DNA of 64,000 bases from positions 372,001 through 436,000 of the forward strand of contig JAXGZQ010000002.1 of the NCBI GenBank assembly GCA_040776905.1, in the 5' to 3' direction. The number at the start of each line of letters is the position of its first letter. Within the stretch, counting starts at the first letter, position 1. The DNA is from SLHU01 sp009929975. Lineage in GTDB: Bacteria; Bacillota; Clostridia; Saccharofermentanales; UBA5734. The notes under the pieces are model-generated. The model was not told the origin of the DNA. It ran no database searches and saw nothing but the letters and a program-made list of their open reading frames with translations. Made by a program: the position numbers and the translations under genes. Shown here piece by piece: positions 49,000-58,108 of this stretch.

Positions 49000-50154
49000 A
49001 TCATCCGTCAAGCCATTTACCTTGATCATACGGCGACAGCGGCGATCGTGCCGGCTGTTCTCCATCGCTATACAGAACTTCTCGAAACCTGTTACGCCAA
49101 TCCCGCATCGCTGCACTCGCTTGGTCTGGCCAGTGAAAAAATCCTCAGAGAAGCCAGTCGCCAGATCAGGCAGTCGACCGGTGCGGACGCTTCGTGTCTG
49201 ACGATGACGTCCGGCGGCTCAGAATCGATTAACCTGGCGATCAAAGGTTATCTGCAGGCTAATCGCCGTCTGCCGTCCAGAATCATCACATCGGCCGGTG
49301 AACACGCGGCGACCCGTGAGGTACTGGCTTTTCTCGAACAGCAGGGTTACGTGATCGACCGCGTCGCGCTGAGCCGGGACGGCGGGGTGGATCTTGATCG
49401 CCTGGCCGAAGCACTCGGCCAGCCGGCCGCGCTGCTCACATTGATTCATGTCAGCAATGAAACCGGCGCGGTCAACCCGATTCAGCCGATCGTCCGGCTG
49501 AGAAACCGTCTGCAGCCTGATCTGGCGATTCATCTTGACAGTGTCCAGGCTTTCGGCAAGATCCCCGTCCGCTTTGACCCGTCCGGTATTCAAATGATGT
49601 CCGGCAGCGGACATAAGCTGGGCGCGCCGAAAGGCAGCGGCTGGCTGCTGCATCGGGCGAAAATGCGATTGACTGCCCAGATACACGGCGGCGGACAACA
49701 GAACGGGCTGCGCGGCGGAACAGAAAACCCGCCTCTGGCGGCGGCAACCGCGCTGGCCCTGCAGTTGTCTGTTGAAACACTGACCGCCGACGAACAAAAG
49801 ATTCGCCAGCTGCGTCAACGCTTTCTCGATGAGATCAGGCGGCGTTCGCTGCCGGTTCAACCGCTGATTCCGGTGGAAGGGGTGCCGCATATCCTGGCCG
49901 TGACTGTGCCCGGTCTGAGAGCCGAGACCCTGGTGCAGGCCATGGCGGCCCGCCAGGTCTTTATCTCCGCAGGATCAGCTTGCTCTTCAAAGAAGAAGCG
50001 GCTGGTCAATGAAGCGCTGCAGGCGGCCGGACTCAGCGCTGAGCAAGCCATGCAGACCGTCCGGATCAGTTTCGCCGGACACAATACCGATGAGGAGATC
50101 ATGACAGCCGCAAAACAGCTGCAGAATTGTCTGGAACAGCTGATCCGCGTCTGA
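49000..50154 (+). CDS. Cysteine desulfurase (NifZ-like) paired with thiI, apparent AUC start
   Basis: About 384 residues. This class V aminotransferase-fold PLP enzyme takes sulfur from cysteine. The family N-terminus IYLDHTATAA begins 5 codons after an ATC at 49000. AAGGAG (48988-48993) lies 6 bases upstream of that ATC. No ATG, GTG or TTG precedes the conserved start in frame; the first canonical codon is GTG 49048, which would remove the IYLDH strand. The PLP lysine is in SGSGHKLGAPKG, the sulfur-carrying cysteine in SAGSACSSKKK. B. subtilis NifZ is a dedicated sulfur donor to ThiI, and thiI follows here after 26 bases. Either the start is non-canonical or an ATG has mutated. Confidence 0.85.
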   Translation: MIRQAIYLDHTATAAIVPAVLHRYTELLETCYANPASLHSLGLASEKILREASRQIRQSTGADASCLTMTSGGSESINLAIKGYLQANRRLPSRIITSAGEHAATREVLAFLEQQGYVIDRVALSRDGGVDLDRLAEALGQPAALLTLIHVSNETGAVNPIQPIVRLRNRLQPDLAIHLDSVQAFGKIPVRFDPSGIQMMSGSGHKLGAPKGSGWLLHRAKMRLTAQIHGGGQQNGLRGGTENPPLAAATALALQLSVETLTADEQKIRQLRQRFLDEIRRRSLPVQPLIPVEGVPHILAVTVPGLRAETLVQAMAARQVFISAGSACSSKKKRLVNEALQAAGLSAEQAMQTVRISFAGHNTDEEIMTAAKQLQNCLEQLIRV

Positions 50155-50180
50155 ACTATACGATAATCCGGGAGGAATCT

Positions 50181-51377
50181 ATGTCCGATACAAACTACCG
50201 TTCACTGATCATGGTCCGAATGGGTGAACTGACACTGAAAGGACTGAACCGCGGCCGTTTCGAACGACAGCTGGTCAATAATATCAGCCGGCGCCTGGCC
50301 GCGATGGGAGACTTCAAGGTACGGCAGACTCATTCTCGTATTTTTGTTGAAGCCGCCGGAGACAGCCCCTTGCCGGAAGATCCTGGTGCCTTGCTGCAGG
50401 CGATTACCAATGTGTTCGGCATTGTATCAGCCAGTCCGGTCCGCTCATTTGCTGCCGACATGGCGATCCTGCAGGATCAGGCGACTGATTACATGCAGGA
50501 TCTGCTCGCGGATGGACTGAGCCGTACGTTCAAGGTCGAATCGAGACGGGGAGACAAGCGTTTTCCGCTGACTTCTCCGGAAATCAGCGCTCAGATCGGT
50601 GATATTCTCCTGAACGCGTTTCCGGACCAGTTGACGGTTGATGTTCATCAGCCGGATCTGACCCTTTACATTGAAGTGCGTGACCGCATTTATCTATACA
50701 GCCAGGTCGTCCGAGGACAAAAGGGTCTGCCGGTCGGAATGGGTGGTCATGGCATGCTGCTGCTGTCCGGCGGAATTGACAGTCCGGTCGCCGGCTATAT
50801 GATGGCCTCACGCGGCATGGAGTTGGACGCGGTCTATTTTCACGCTTTTCCCTATACCAGCGACCGCGCGAAGGAAAAAGTGATCGATCTGGCCCGGCAG
50901 CTGACGATCTACTGCGGCCGTCTCCGGCTGCATGTCGTAGATTTCACCGAGATTCAGGTCACCTTGCGTGATCATTGCCCGGGCGAACTGCTGACGGTGA
51001 TCATCCGCCGCATGATGATGCGGATCGCGGACCGGCTGGCTGAAACACGAGGCTGCCAGGCATTGCTGACCGGTGAAAGCCTCGGCCAGGTCGCCAGCCA
51101 GACACTGGAAGCGATCGCCTGTACTGATCCGATCGCGACCCGACCGGTTTTCCGACCGCTGATCGGCATGGATAAGGATGATACCGTTCTGACCGCACGG
51201 CGGATCGGGACCTATGAAACCTCCATTCTTCCTTATGAAGACTGCTGTACGATTTTTGTCGCCAAGCATCCGAAAACCAGACCTTCTCTGAAAGAAATTG
51301 AAGCAGCTGAGAACGGGCTTGACCTGGATCAGCTGACCGCTGACGGGCTGTCACGGATTGAAGAGGTGTTATTATGA
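50181..51377 (+). CDS. thiI: tRNA 4-thiouridine synthase ThiI
   Basis: A 398-residue ThiI that makes s4U8 in tRNA and can supply sulfur for thiamine. Domains: ferredoxin-like plus THUMP (about 1-165) and PP-loop ATPase with SGGIDSPVAGYMM (about 186-198). It ends before any rhodanese domain, as in most Firmicutes, so it needs a partner cysteine desulfurase, provided by the upstream gene. The ATG at 50181 follows GGGAGG by 6-7 bases. The stop overlaps the next gene as ATGA. Confidence 0.94.
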   Translation: MSDTNYRSLIMVRMGELTLKGLNRGRFERQLVNNISRRLAAMGDFKVRQTHSRIFVEAAGDSPLPEDPGALLQAITNVFGIVSASPVRSFAADMAILQDQATDYMQDLLADGLSRTFKVESRRGDKRFPLTSPEISAQIGDILLNAFPDQLTVDVHQPDLTLYIEVRDRIYLYSQVVRGQKGLPVGMGGHGMLLLSGGIDSPVAGYMMASRGMELDAVYFHAFPYTSDRAKEKVIDLARQLTIYCGRLRLHVVDFTEIQVTLRDHCPGELLTVIIRRMMMRIADRLAETRGCQALLTGESLGQVASQTLEAIACTDPIATRPVFRPLIGMDKDDTVLTARRIGTYETSILPYEDCCTIFVAKHPKTRPSLKEIEAAENGLDLDQLTADGLSRIEEVLL

Positions 51378-52357
51378 AACCAGGTAAGCTGAGTCATGAA
51401 CAGCTGCAGAAACTGATTCTTGACCGACTGCCGGAAGCCGGCAATTCGGTGGTGAGCGGTCCGGCTGTCGGGCTTGACTGCGCCGCGATCCGTTTCGGTG
51501 ATGGCCAGGTCATTCTGTCCAGCGATCCAATAACCGGAGCGGCAGCGGATGTCGGGCGGCTTGCGGTTCTTGTGTCCTGTAATGACATCGCGTCATGTGG
51601 AATCAGACCCAGCGCGATGATGATGGTGATCATCGCGCCACAGGATGCCACGGCCGAGGATATCCAGCTTGTTGTCGACCAGGCCGCTTCAACAGCCCGG
51701 CGGATGAATGTCAGCATAGTGGGCGGGCATACGGAAATCAGTACGGCGGTGACCCGCTTTGTTGTCTGTACCACGGCAATCGGCTTCACGTATGGCGGCC
51801 GGACGATTCAAGCCAGCGGCGGCCGGGCCGGGGACACCCTTTTGATGACAAAAACAGCCGGATTGGAAGGAACCGCGATTCTGGCGGCTGATTTGAGCCA
51901 TCAACTGACTGGAGATCTCACCGAACAGGAATTGCGGACCGCACGGATGATGATTGAGCAGATCAGTGTTGTCGAGGAGGGGGCTCTGGGTGGCAACCAG
52001 AGCGTTCACGCGATGCATGACGCGACGGAGGGCGGCATTCTCGGTGCCTGCTGGGAAATGGCCCAGGCCAGCCGCCTCGGCTGTGTTGTTGACCCGACCC
52101 GTATTCCGGTCCATCAGGTGACCGGCAAGATCTGCCGTATTCTCTCATTGGATCCGCTGCGGCTGATTTCAAGCGGCAGCCTGCTGATCGCGACCGACCG
52201 GCCGGATGAACTGATCCGCGCGATGCGTGAGCGGGACATCGCCTGTACCGCGATCGGCCGTCTGACTGAAGACCCTCCCTGCCGTCTGCAGATTGAAGAT
52301 GAGTTTGTCCCGATGATGCCGCCGGACAGCGATGAGTTGTATAAAGTCATCGACTGA
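51374..52357 (+). CDS. AIR synthase superfamily protein of unknown substrate (HypE/ThiL-like fold)
   Basis: A 327-residue protein with the AIR synthase N- and C-domains: SDPITGAAADVGRLAVLVSCNDIASCGIRP (about 50-79), VGGHTEI (116-122) and HDATEGGILGACWEMA (about 216-231). This resembles HypE more than PurM. It lacks the C-terminal cysteine that HypE carbamoylates; the protein ends DELYKVID. It also lacks the N-terminal Cys/Sec of SelD. No hyp genes are near. It overlaps thiI by 4 bases, which suggests a role with thio-modification or thiamine, but this is only context. Confidence 0.78.
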   Translation: MKPGKLSHEQLQKLILDRLPEAGNSVVSGPAVGLDCAAIRFGDGQVILSSDPITGAAADVGRLAVLVSCNDIASCGIRPSAMMMVIIAPQDATAEDIQLVVDQAASTARRMNVSIVGGHTEISTAVTRFVVCTTAIGFTYGGRTIQASGGRAGDTLLMTKTAGLEGTAILAADLSHQLTGDLTEQELRTARMMIEQISVVEEGALGGNQSVHAMHDATEGGILGACWEMAQASRLGCVVDPTRIPVHQVTGKICRILSLDPLRLISSGSLLIATDRPDELIRAMRERDIACTAIGRLTEDPPCRLQIEDEFVPMMPPDSDELYKVID

Positions 52358-52461
52358 CGGCTTTTTTTGCGATAAACTGTTTCTGATATGTGTTTCGGAC
52401 AACAAGGCCCGGACACAAATCTCAAGCATGAAATAACTGATTTATGAAGGAGCATTGATAC

Positions 52462-53706
52462 ATGAATTATGAGCATCTGGCCCAGACTGACCCGCAGATC
52501 TACCAGGCTGTGCGGTCGGAGATCCGCCGTCAGCAGGAAAAAATAGAGCTGATCGCGTCAGAGAATTTTGTCAGCGAAGCGGTCCTTGAAGCCGCCGGAA
52601 CCCCCCTGACCAATAAATATGCCGAAGGCTACCCGGGTCGTCGCTATTATGGCGGCTGCGAATATGTCGATATCGCGGAAAACCTGGCGATTGAACGTGT
52701 GAAGCAGTTGTTTCCGGGTGCTGAACATGTCAATGTCCAACCTCATTCAGGCGCGCAGGCCAATACCGCGGTCTACTTCGCGATGCTTGAGCCGGGTGAT
52801 ACCATTCTCGGCCTGGATCTGGCCCATGGCGGTCATCTGACACATGGCATGTTCCGCAATGTCTCCGGCAAAACTTATCGGGCTGTCTCATACCAGGTTG
52901 ATCCCGAAACGCATCGGATCAACTATGATCTGGTACGCGATAAAGCCCTGGTGGAACGGCCGAAAATGATCGTGGCCGGTGCGAGCGCCTATCCCCGGGT
53001 GATCGATTTCGCCCGCTTCCGGCAGATCGCCGATGAGGTCGGAGCGCTCCTGCTGGTCGATATGGCCCATATCGCCGGCCTGGTCGCGGCCGGACTGCAC
53101 CCGAGTCCGCTGCCGTATGCCGATTTTGTCACGACGACCACCCACAAGACCCTGCGTGGTCCCCGCGGCGGCATGATTTTGTGCAGGGAAGCCTATGCGA
53201 AAGCGATTGATTCCGCCGTTTTCCCTGGACAGCAGGGAGGTCCCCTGATGCATATCATCGCGGCGAAAGCAGTTGCCTTTCTTGAAGCGCTGCAGCCTTC
53301 GTTCAAGGATTACCAGCAGCAGACCGTTCGCAATGCAGCGGCGCTGGCGGCTGGACTGAACCAACGCGGTTTTGATCTGATCTCCGGTGGTACCGATACT
53401 CATCTCATGCTGGTTGACCTGCGCAATACCGGTCTGACCGGTAAAGTGATGCAGCTTCGTCTGGACAGCGCGAATATCACCTGCAACAAGAACGGCATAC
53501 CGAATGATCCGCAGACCCCGTTTGTCACCAGCGGCATCCGGCTGGGAACACCGGCTGTCACAACACGGGGCATGAATGAAGATGATATGGATATCATCGC
53601 CGAACTGATCAGCATGGCAAGAGAAGAGTCAGAAGAACAGCTGCAGCGGATCAGGGACGGCGTCGCGGAACTCTGCGCGCGTTATCCGCTTTATCCTGAA
53701 CTGTAA
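52462..53706 (+). CDS. glyA: Serine hydroxymethyltransferase
   Basis: A 414-residue PLP enzyme that makes glycine and 5,10-methylene-THF from serine. Signatures: ELIASENFVS near residue 31, KYAEGYPGRRYYGGCE, HGGHLTHG and TTTTHKTLRGPRGG with the PLP lysine near residue 226. AAGGAG lies about 10 bases before the ATG. The 104-base interval after the AIRS-like gene holds a modest hairpin (about 52391-52417) but no clear promoter. It feeds FolD with one-carbon units. Confidence 0.97.
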   Translation: MNYEHLAQTDPQIYQAVRSEIRRQQEKIELIASENFVSEAVLEAAGTPLTNKYAEGYPGRRYYGGCEYVDIAENLAIERVKQLFPGAEHVNVQPHSGAQANTAVYFAMLEPGDTILGLDLAHGGHLTHGMFRNVSGKTYRAVSYQVDPETHRINYDLVRDKALVERPKMIVAGASAYPRVIDFARFRQIADEVGALLLVDMAHIAGLVAAGLHPSPLPYADFVTTTTHKTLRGPRGGMILCREAYAKAIDSAVFPGQQGGPLMHIIAAKAVAFLEALQPSFKDYQQQTVRNAAALAAGLNQRGFDLISGGTDTHLMLVDLRNTGLTGKVMQLRLDSANITCNKNGIPNDPQTPFVTSGIRLGTPAVTTRGMNEDDMDIIAELISMAREESEEQLQRIRDGVAELCARYPLYPEL

Positions 53707-53730
53707 GGCAGCTGCACGGGAGCGAGTGAA

Positions 53731-55035
53731 TTGACAGCACAATCTGAAAAAAACCAGCCGCTGGCTTACCGGATGGCGCCGCAGTCTCTGGAAGAATTCA
53801 TTGGCCAGGAGCACATACTCGGCAAAGGACGGCTGCTGCGGCGGATGATCGAGGCGGATCGCCTCAGTTCAATCATTCTCTTCGGGCCGCCAGGTACCGG
53901 AAAAACATCACTGGCCAGGGTCATCGCAGCGACGACTCAGGTCGGCTTCATCAAGCTGAACGCGGTGACCTCCGGTGTGGCGGATATCAAACGTGTCATC
54001 GCCGACGCGCAGAACCCGCTGCTGACTCCAGCCGGCCGTGTCGTCTTGTTCATTGATGAAATTCACCGCTTCAACAAAGCCCAGCAGGACGCGCTCCTGC
54101 CCCAGGTAGAGGATGGAACGCTGATTCTGATCGGCGCGACGACAGAAAATCCTTTTTTCGAGGTCAACAAGGCGCTGATCTCGCGTTCAACCGTCTTCCA
54201 GCTGCAGCCGCTGACTGAAGATGAAATCCGCCGGATTCTCGTCCAGGCCATGGAGAACAAATCCCGTGGCCTGGGCAGCTACCGTATCCGGCTGGATGAC
54301 CAGGTCCTTGATATTTTGTCCAATATCAGCAATGGCGACGCCAGAATCGCGCTGAACGCGCTGGAACTGGCGGTCATCACCACATCGCCCGGGGCTGACG
54401 GCAGCATCAGGATTGACCGTGACATCATCGAAGACTGCCTGCAGAAGCGCAGCCTGGCTTATGATCATGACGGGGAAAGCCACTATGACAATATCAGCGC
54501 TTTCATTAAATCGATGCGGGGAAGCGATCCGGACGCGGCGGTTTTCTATCTAGCCCGCGCGCTGCACGGCGGCGAAGATATCGAGTTTCTCGCCCGGCGC
54601 ATCCTGATCTGCGCCGCGGAAGATGTCGGTCTGGCGAATCCGCAGATGCTGACCATTGCCATGGCGGCGTATCAGGGCATCATGGCGGTTGGTATGCCTG
54701 AAGCCAGGATCATTCTGTCTGAAGCCGCGCTGGCGGTCGCGACCAGTCCCAAATCAAACTCAGCGCTGGCGATTGACGCGGCCCTGCATGATGTGGAGAC
54801 CCGGCGGACCGGCCAGGTTCCGATGCATCTGCGCAACGCGCCCGTGGCCGGTATGAGCGATCTCGGTTATGGCAAAGGCTATCAGTACGCCCATTCGTTC
54901 CCGGGCCATATTGTTGATCAGGATTATCTGCCTGAAGAAATGCTCGGGACCATCTATTATCAACCGGCATCCAACGGATATGAGGCCAGGATCAAGGACT
55001 GGCTCGACAAGAGGAGAGAAAAAAACGATGCGTGA
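53731..55035 (+). CDS. rarA: Replication-associated recombination protein RarA (MgsA)
   Basis: A 434-residue AAA+ ATPase of the clamp-loader group that acts at stalled replication forks. Walker A GPPGTGKTSLAR near residue 52, Walker B FIDEIHRFNKAQQD near 108, sensor motif GATTENPFFEVN near 137, then a C-terminal tetramerisation domain. The start is TTG at 53731 with GGGAG 8 bases upstream, 24 bases after glyA. It overlaps larA by 8 bases. Confidence 0.94.
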   Translation: MTAQSEKNQPLAYRMAPQSLEEFIGQEHILGKGRLLRRMIEADRLSSIILFGPPGTGKTSLARVIAATTQVGFIKLNAVTSGVADIKRVIADAQNPLLTPAGRVVLFIDEIHRFNKAQQDALLPQVEDGTLILIGATTENPFFEVNKALISRSTVFQLQPLTEDEIRRILVQAMENKSRGLGSYRIRLDDQVLDILSNISNGDARIALNALELAVITTSPGADGSIRIDRDIIEDCLQKRSLAYDHDGESHYDNISAFIKSMRGSDPDAAVFYLARALHGGEDIEFLARRILICAAEDVGLANPQMLTIAMAAYQGIMAVGMPEARIILSEAALAVATSPKSNSALAIDAALHDVETRRTGQVPMHLRNAPVAGMSDLGYGKGYQYAHSFPGHIVDQDYLPEEMLGTIYYQPASNGYEARIKDWLDKRREKNDA

Positions 55036-56293
55036 TACATCTTGCACGATCGGTTATGGCGACCGTGAACTGGCCGTCCGGATACCACAGCATCAGCTGC
55101 TGATGGAACTCAAGGCCAATGACGTAACGGTTCCGGCAGATCCGGACCGCCTGATCCGTGAAGCGATTGCCTGTCCGATCGGGTCCGGCACACTCGATCA
55201 GATCGTCCGACCGGGTGAAACCGTGGCCATTATCGTCAGTGATATCACCCGGCCCAGTCCGTCCCACCTGATTCTGCCGCCGCTGCTCGACGCGCTGAAT
55301 ACAGCTGGTATTGCGGATGACTCGATCGAGATCATCTTCGCGCTGGGCATTCATCGTCCACATACAAGGGAAGAACAGGAACGGCTGGTCGGCTCAGTGG
55401 TCTATCAGCGCATCCGCTGCTTTGACAGCGATCCCGCGGATATCATCAACTTCGGTTCGACCCCGCTGGGCACTCCGGTGAATATCACCCGGCGTGCCGC
55501 GCAGGCGGACCACCGGATTCTGACCGGCAATATTGAGTTTCATTATTTCGCCGGCTACAGCGGTGGCGCCAAGGCCCTGATGCCCGGTGTTTCCGATCGG
55601 GCAGCGATTCAGGCCAATCACAGCCGGATGGTGGAAACGTCGTCACGGGCCGGCGCGATTGACGACAACCGGCTCAGACTTGATCTGGAAGCCGCCCTTG
55701 ATCTTTGTCCCTGCCCATTCATTGTCAATGTGGTACTCGATGAGCAGAAACGGATCGTCGGCGCGTTTGCCGGTGACCATCGCCTGGCCCATCGGGCCGG
55801 CTGCCGCTGCCTTGACCAGTTGTACCGGATCGAGATTCCGCGGTTGGCGGATCTGGTGATCGCGACCCCTGGAGGGCTGCCTAAGGACATCAATCTGTAC
55901 CAGACACAAAAAGCGCTCGATAACGCCAAATATGCCGTTCGTCCAGGTGGGATCATCATCCTGGCCGGACAATGCCGCGAAGGCTATGGCGAAGCGGTGT
56001 TTGGCCGCTGGCTGGAATCCACCAGCCAGCCGTCCGATCTGATCTCACGGATCCATCGCGAATTCGAATTGGGCGGACATAAAGCGGCCGCGATCGCCAT
56101 GGTACTGGAAAACGCGGATGTCTGGCTTTATTCTGATCTGCCTGATACGCTGGCGAAGCAGACAGGAATGCGGCCGGTCCATGATCTGCAGACCGCGATT
56201 GACGACGCGCTTGAGCGCCTTGGACCGGATGCCCGCGTCATCGTCATGCCACATGCCGGATCAACGCTGCCATCGGTCAGCCCGTCTGTCTGA
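55028..56293 (+). CDS. larA: LarA-family nickel-pincer racemase
   Basis: A 421-residue protein of the lactate racemase family, which uses a nickel-pincer nucleotide (NPN) tethered to lysine. The key residues are present: H109 in ALGIHRPHT, H172 in EFHYFAGYSGGAKALMPG, the cofactor lysine K182 and H198 in QANHSRM. LarA relatives also epimerise other 2-hydroxyacids, so lactate is not certain. The NPN-making genes larB, larC and larE are absent from the window. The ATG at 55028 lies 8 bases inside rarA, with GAGGAGAG upstream. It is the last gene of its run. Confidence 0.88.
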   Translation: MRDTSCTIGYGDRELAVRIPQHQLLMELKANDVTVPADPDRLIREAIACPIGSGTLDQIVRPGETVAIIVSDITRPSPSHLILPPLLDALNTAGIADDSIEIIFALGIHRPHTREEQERLVGSVVYQRIRCFDSDPADIINFGSTPLGTPVNITRRAAQADHRILTGNIEFHYFAGYSGGAKALMPGVSDRAAIQANHSRMVETSSRAGAIDDNRLRLDLEAALDLCPCPFIVNVVLDEQKRIVGAFAGDHRLAHRAGCRCLDQLYRIEIPRLADLVIATPGGLPKDINLYQTQKALDNAKYAVRPGGIIILAGQCREGYGEAVFGRWLESTSQPSDLISRIHREFELGGHKAAAIAMVLENADVWLYSDLPDTLAKQTGMRPVHDLQTAIDDALERLGPDARVIVMPHAGSTLPSVSPSV

Positions 56294-56439
56294 TCTCTAC
56301 AAATAGAATGATTGAATGTTTGTAAATCATAGCGAATTAGTAGGATATGACGGGCTCAGTAACCCGTGTTACCACGGAGCATGGCCAGGAAGCATACATT
56401 AAGTTGTGTATATAAATTGTAAGAACAGGAGTCGACACC
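56294..56439 (+). promoter_or_regulatory. Leader of the iscS operon with alternative hairpins
   Basis: This 146-base interval is A+T-rich at both ends. Two hairpins share bases: CGGG-ctcagtaa-CCCG and CCGTG-ttac-CACGG overlap at the CCCG/CCGTG segment and cannot form together. A TATAAA-like segment near 56412 is the best -10. No known riboswitch or IscR box could be recognised with confidence. Confidence 0.35.
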
Positions 56440-57648
56440 ATGAGCAACCGTCAGCGCGTTTATCTGGACCACGCCGCGACGACACCGGTCCATCCGGCGG
56501 TCGTTGAAGCGATGATCCCTTATTTCAGCCAGTTTTACGGCAATCCCTCATCATTTTACCAGCGGGGCCGTGAGTCCGCCGCCGTGCTGCAGGACGCGCG
56601 CGGCCGGATTGCCTCACTGATCAACGCGGATCCGCGTGAGATCTTCTTTACCGCCTGCGGAACGGAAGCCGACAACTGGGCCATTAAAGGCGCTGCGTCC
56701 CGTCTGGCCGGCAAGGGCCGGCATATCATCACCAGCGCGATTGAGCATCACGCGGTACTGCATGCCTGTGAAGATCTGCAAAAGCAGGGCTTCGAGCTGA
56801 CGGTGCTTCCTGTCGACGGGCAGGGTCTGGTCGATCCCGCGGCGGTCAAAGCCGCGATCCGCCCGGATACGATTCTGGTTACGATCATGTGGGCCAATAA
56901 TGAAATCGGCACGATCCAGCCGATCCGCGAAATCGCCGCGATCTGTCGTGAACAGAACGTCCTTTTTCATTCAGACGCGGTTCAGGCCGCTGGAGCGCTG
57001 CCAATTGATGTGCGGGATCTTGGCGCTGACATGCTCTCGTTTTCCGCTCATAAATTCTATGGCCCGAAAGGTGTCGGGTTTCTCTACATCCGCCGCGGCG
57101 TCAGAATTGACAATCTGTTGTCGGGTGGTGCTCAGGAGCAAAATCGCCGTGGTGGTACTGAAAACGTTGCCGGGATCGTCGGTATGGCGAAAGCCCTGGA
57201 ACTGGCGACCGGACAACTTGAGGCCAACCGGCTCAGGCTGACCGGCCTGCGTGATTACCTGATCAGGCAGATGCTGGAGACAGTGCCGCATGTCCGCCTG
57301 AACGGTCATCCCGAACAGCGCCTGCCCAATAACGCGAATTTCTCTTTCGAGTTCATTGAAGGGGAATCGATTCTGCTGCTGCTTGATCATTACGGGTTCG
57401 AGTGCTCCAGCGGATCGGCCTGTACATCCGGCTCACTTGATCCATCCCATGTGCTGCTGGCGATCGGCCTGCCGCATGAGATCGCCCACGGGTCACTGCG
57501 AGTCACCCTGGGGTCGGAAAACACCCGGGAACAGATGGACGAACTGGTCCGGCATATGGCGGACATCGCCGCCAGACTGCGGGACATGTCGCCCCTGTAC
57601 GCCGACTGGCAGAAGCAGCAGCGCCGGTCTGCCCCTGCTGCCAACTGA
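56440..57648 (+). CDS. iscS: Cysteine desulfurase IscS/NifS type
   Basis: A 402-residue PLP enzyme supplying sulfur for Fe-S clusters and tRNA thiolation. Family start VYLDHAATTPVHPAV, PLP lysine in SFSAHKFYGPKG, GGAQEQNRRGGTENV, and the long active loop with cysteine in CSSGSACTSGSLDPS, as in group I (IscS) enzymes. AACAGGAG precedes the ATG. iscU follows after 28 bases, then mnmA, forming a desulfurase-scaffold-thiolase set. Confidence 0.96.
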   Translation: MSNRQRVYLDHAATTPVHPAVVEAMIPYFSQFYGNPSSFYQRGRESAAVLQDARGRIASLINADPREIFFTACGTEADNWAIKGAASRLAGKGRHIITSAIEHHAVLHACEDLQKQGFELTVLPVDGQGLVDPAAVKAAIRPDTILVTIMWANNEIGTIQPIREIAAICREQNVLFHSDAVQAAGALPIDVRDLGADMLSFSAHKFYGPKGVGFLYIRRGVRIDNLLSGGAQEQNRRGGTENVAGIVGMAKALELATGQLEANRLRLTGLRDYLIRQMLETVPHVRLNGHPEQRLPNNANFSFEFIEGESILLLLDHYGFECSSGSACTSGSLDPSHVLLAIGLPHEIAHGSLRVTLGSENTREQMDELVRHMADIAARLRDMSPLYADWQKQQRRSAPAAN

Positions 57649-57676
57649 TCATTGTTTCAGATAAAGGAGTTATATC

Positions 57677-58108
57677 ATGCAATACAGTGATAAAGTCATG
57701 GATCATTTCATGCATCCGCGCAATGTCGGGGAAATCGAGAACGCGGACGCCAGCGGCACCGTTGGCAACGCGAAATGCGGCGATATCATGAAAATTGATC
57801 TGAAGATCGAGCATAATGTCATCGTTGACATCAAATTCAAAACTTTTGGCTGCGGATCAGCCATCGCGACCAGCAGTATGGCCACCGAAATGGTCATCGG
57901 CAAAACCGTGGATGAAGCGCTGCAGCTGACCAATAAAGCCGTCGCGGAAGCGCTGGACGGTCTGCCGCCGGTCAAGATGCATTGTTCGCTTCTGGCCGAA
58001 CAGGCGATCAAGGCCGCGATCAAGGATCATTATATCCGCACCGGCCAGATGACACCGGAGCGGGAAGAACTGTTTGCCGGTCTGGATGAGGATCCGCATG
58101 ACCACTGA
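57677..58108 (+). CDS. iscU: Fe-S cluster scaffold protein IscU (NifU N-terminal type)
   Basis: A 143-residue scaffold on which clusters are built from IscS sulfur. The three cysteines are C34 (NAKCGD, with D36), C59 (FGCGS) and C103 (MHCSLLA). The C-terminal 20 residues are acidic. AAAGGAG precedes the ATG. It overlaps mnmA by 11 bases. Confidence 0.95.
   Translation: MQYSDKVMDHFMHPRNVGEIENADASGTVGNAKCGDIMKIDLKIEHNVIVDIKFKTFGCGSAIATSSMATEMVIGKTVDEALQLTNKAVAEALDGLPPVKMHCSLLAEQAIKAAIKDHYIRTGQMTPEREELFAGLDEDPHDH

Noticed and set aside
51374..52357. HypE or selenophosphate synthetase (SelD)
   Set aside because: The C-terminal cysteine of HypE and the N-terminal Cys/Sec of SelD are both missing.
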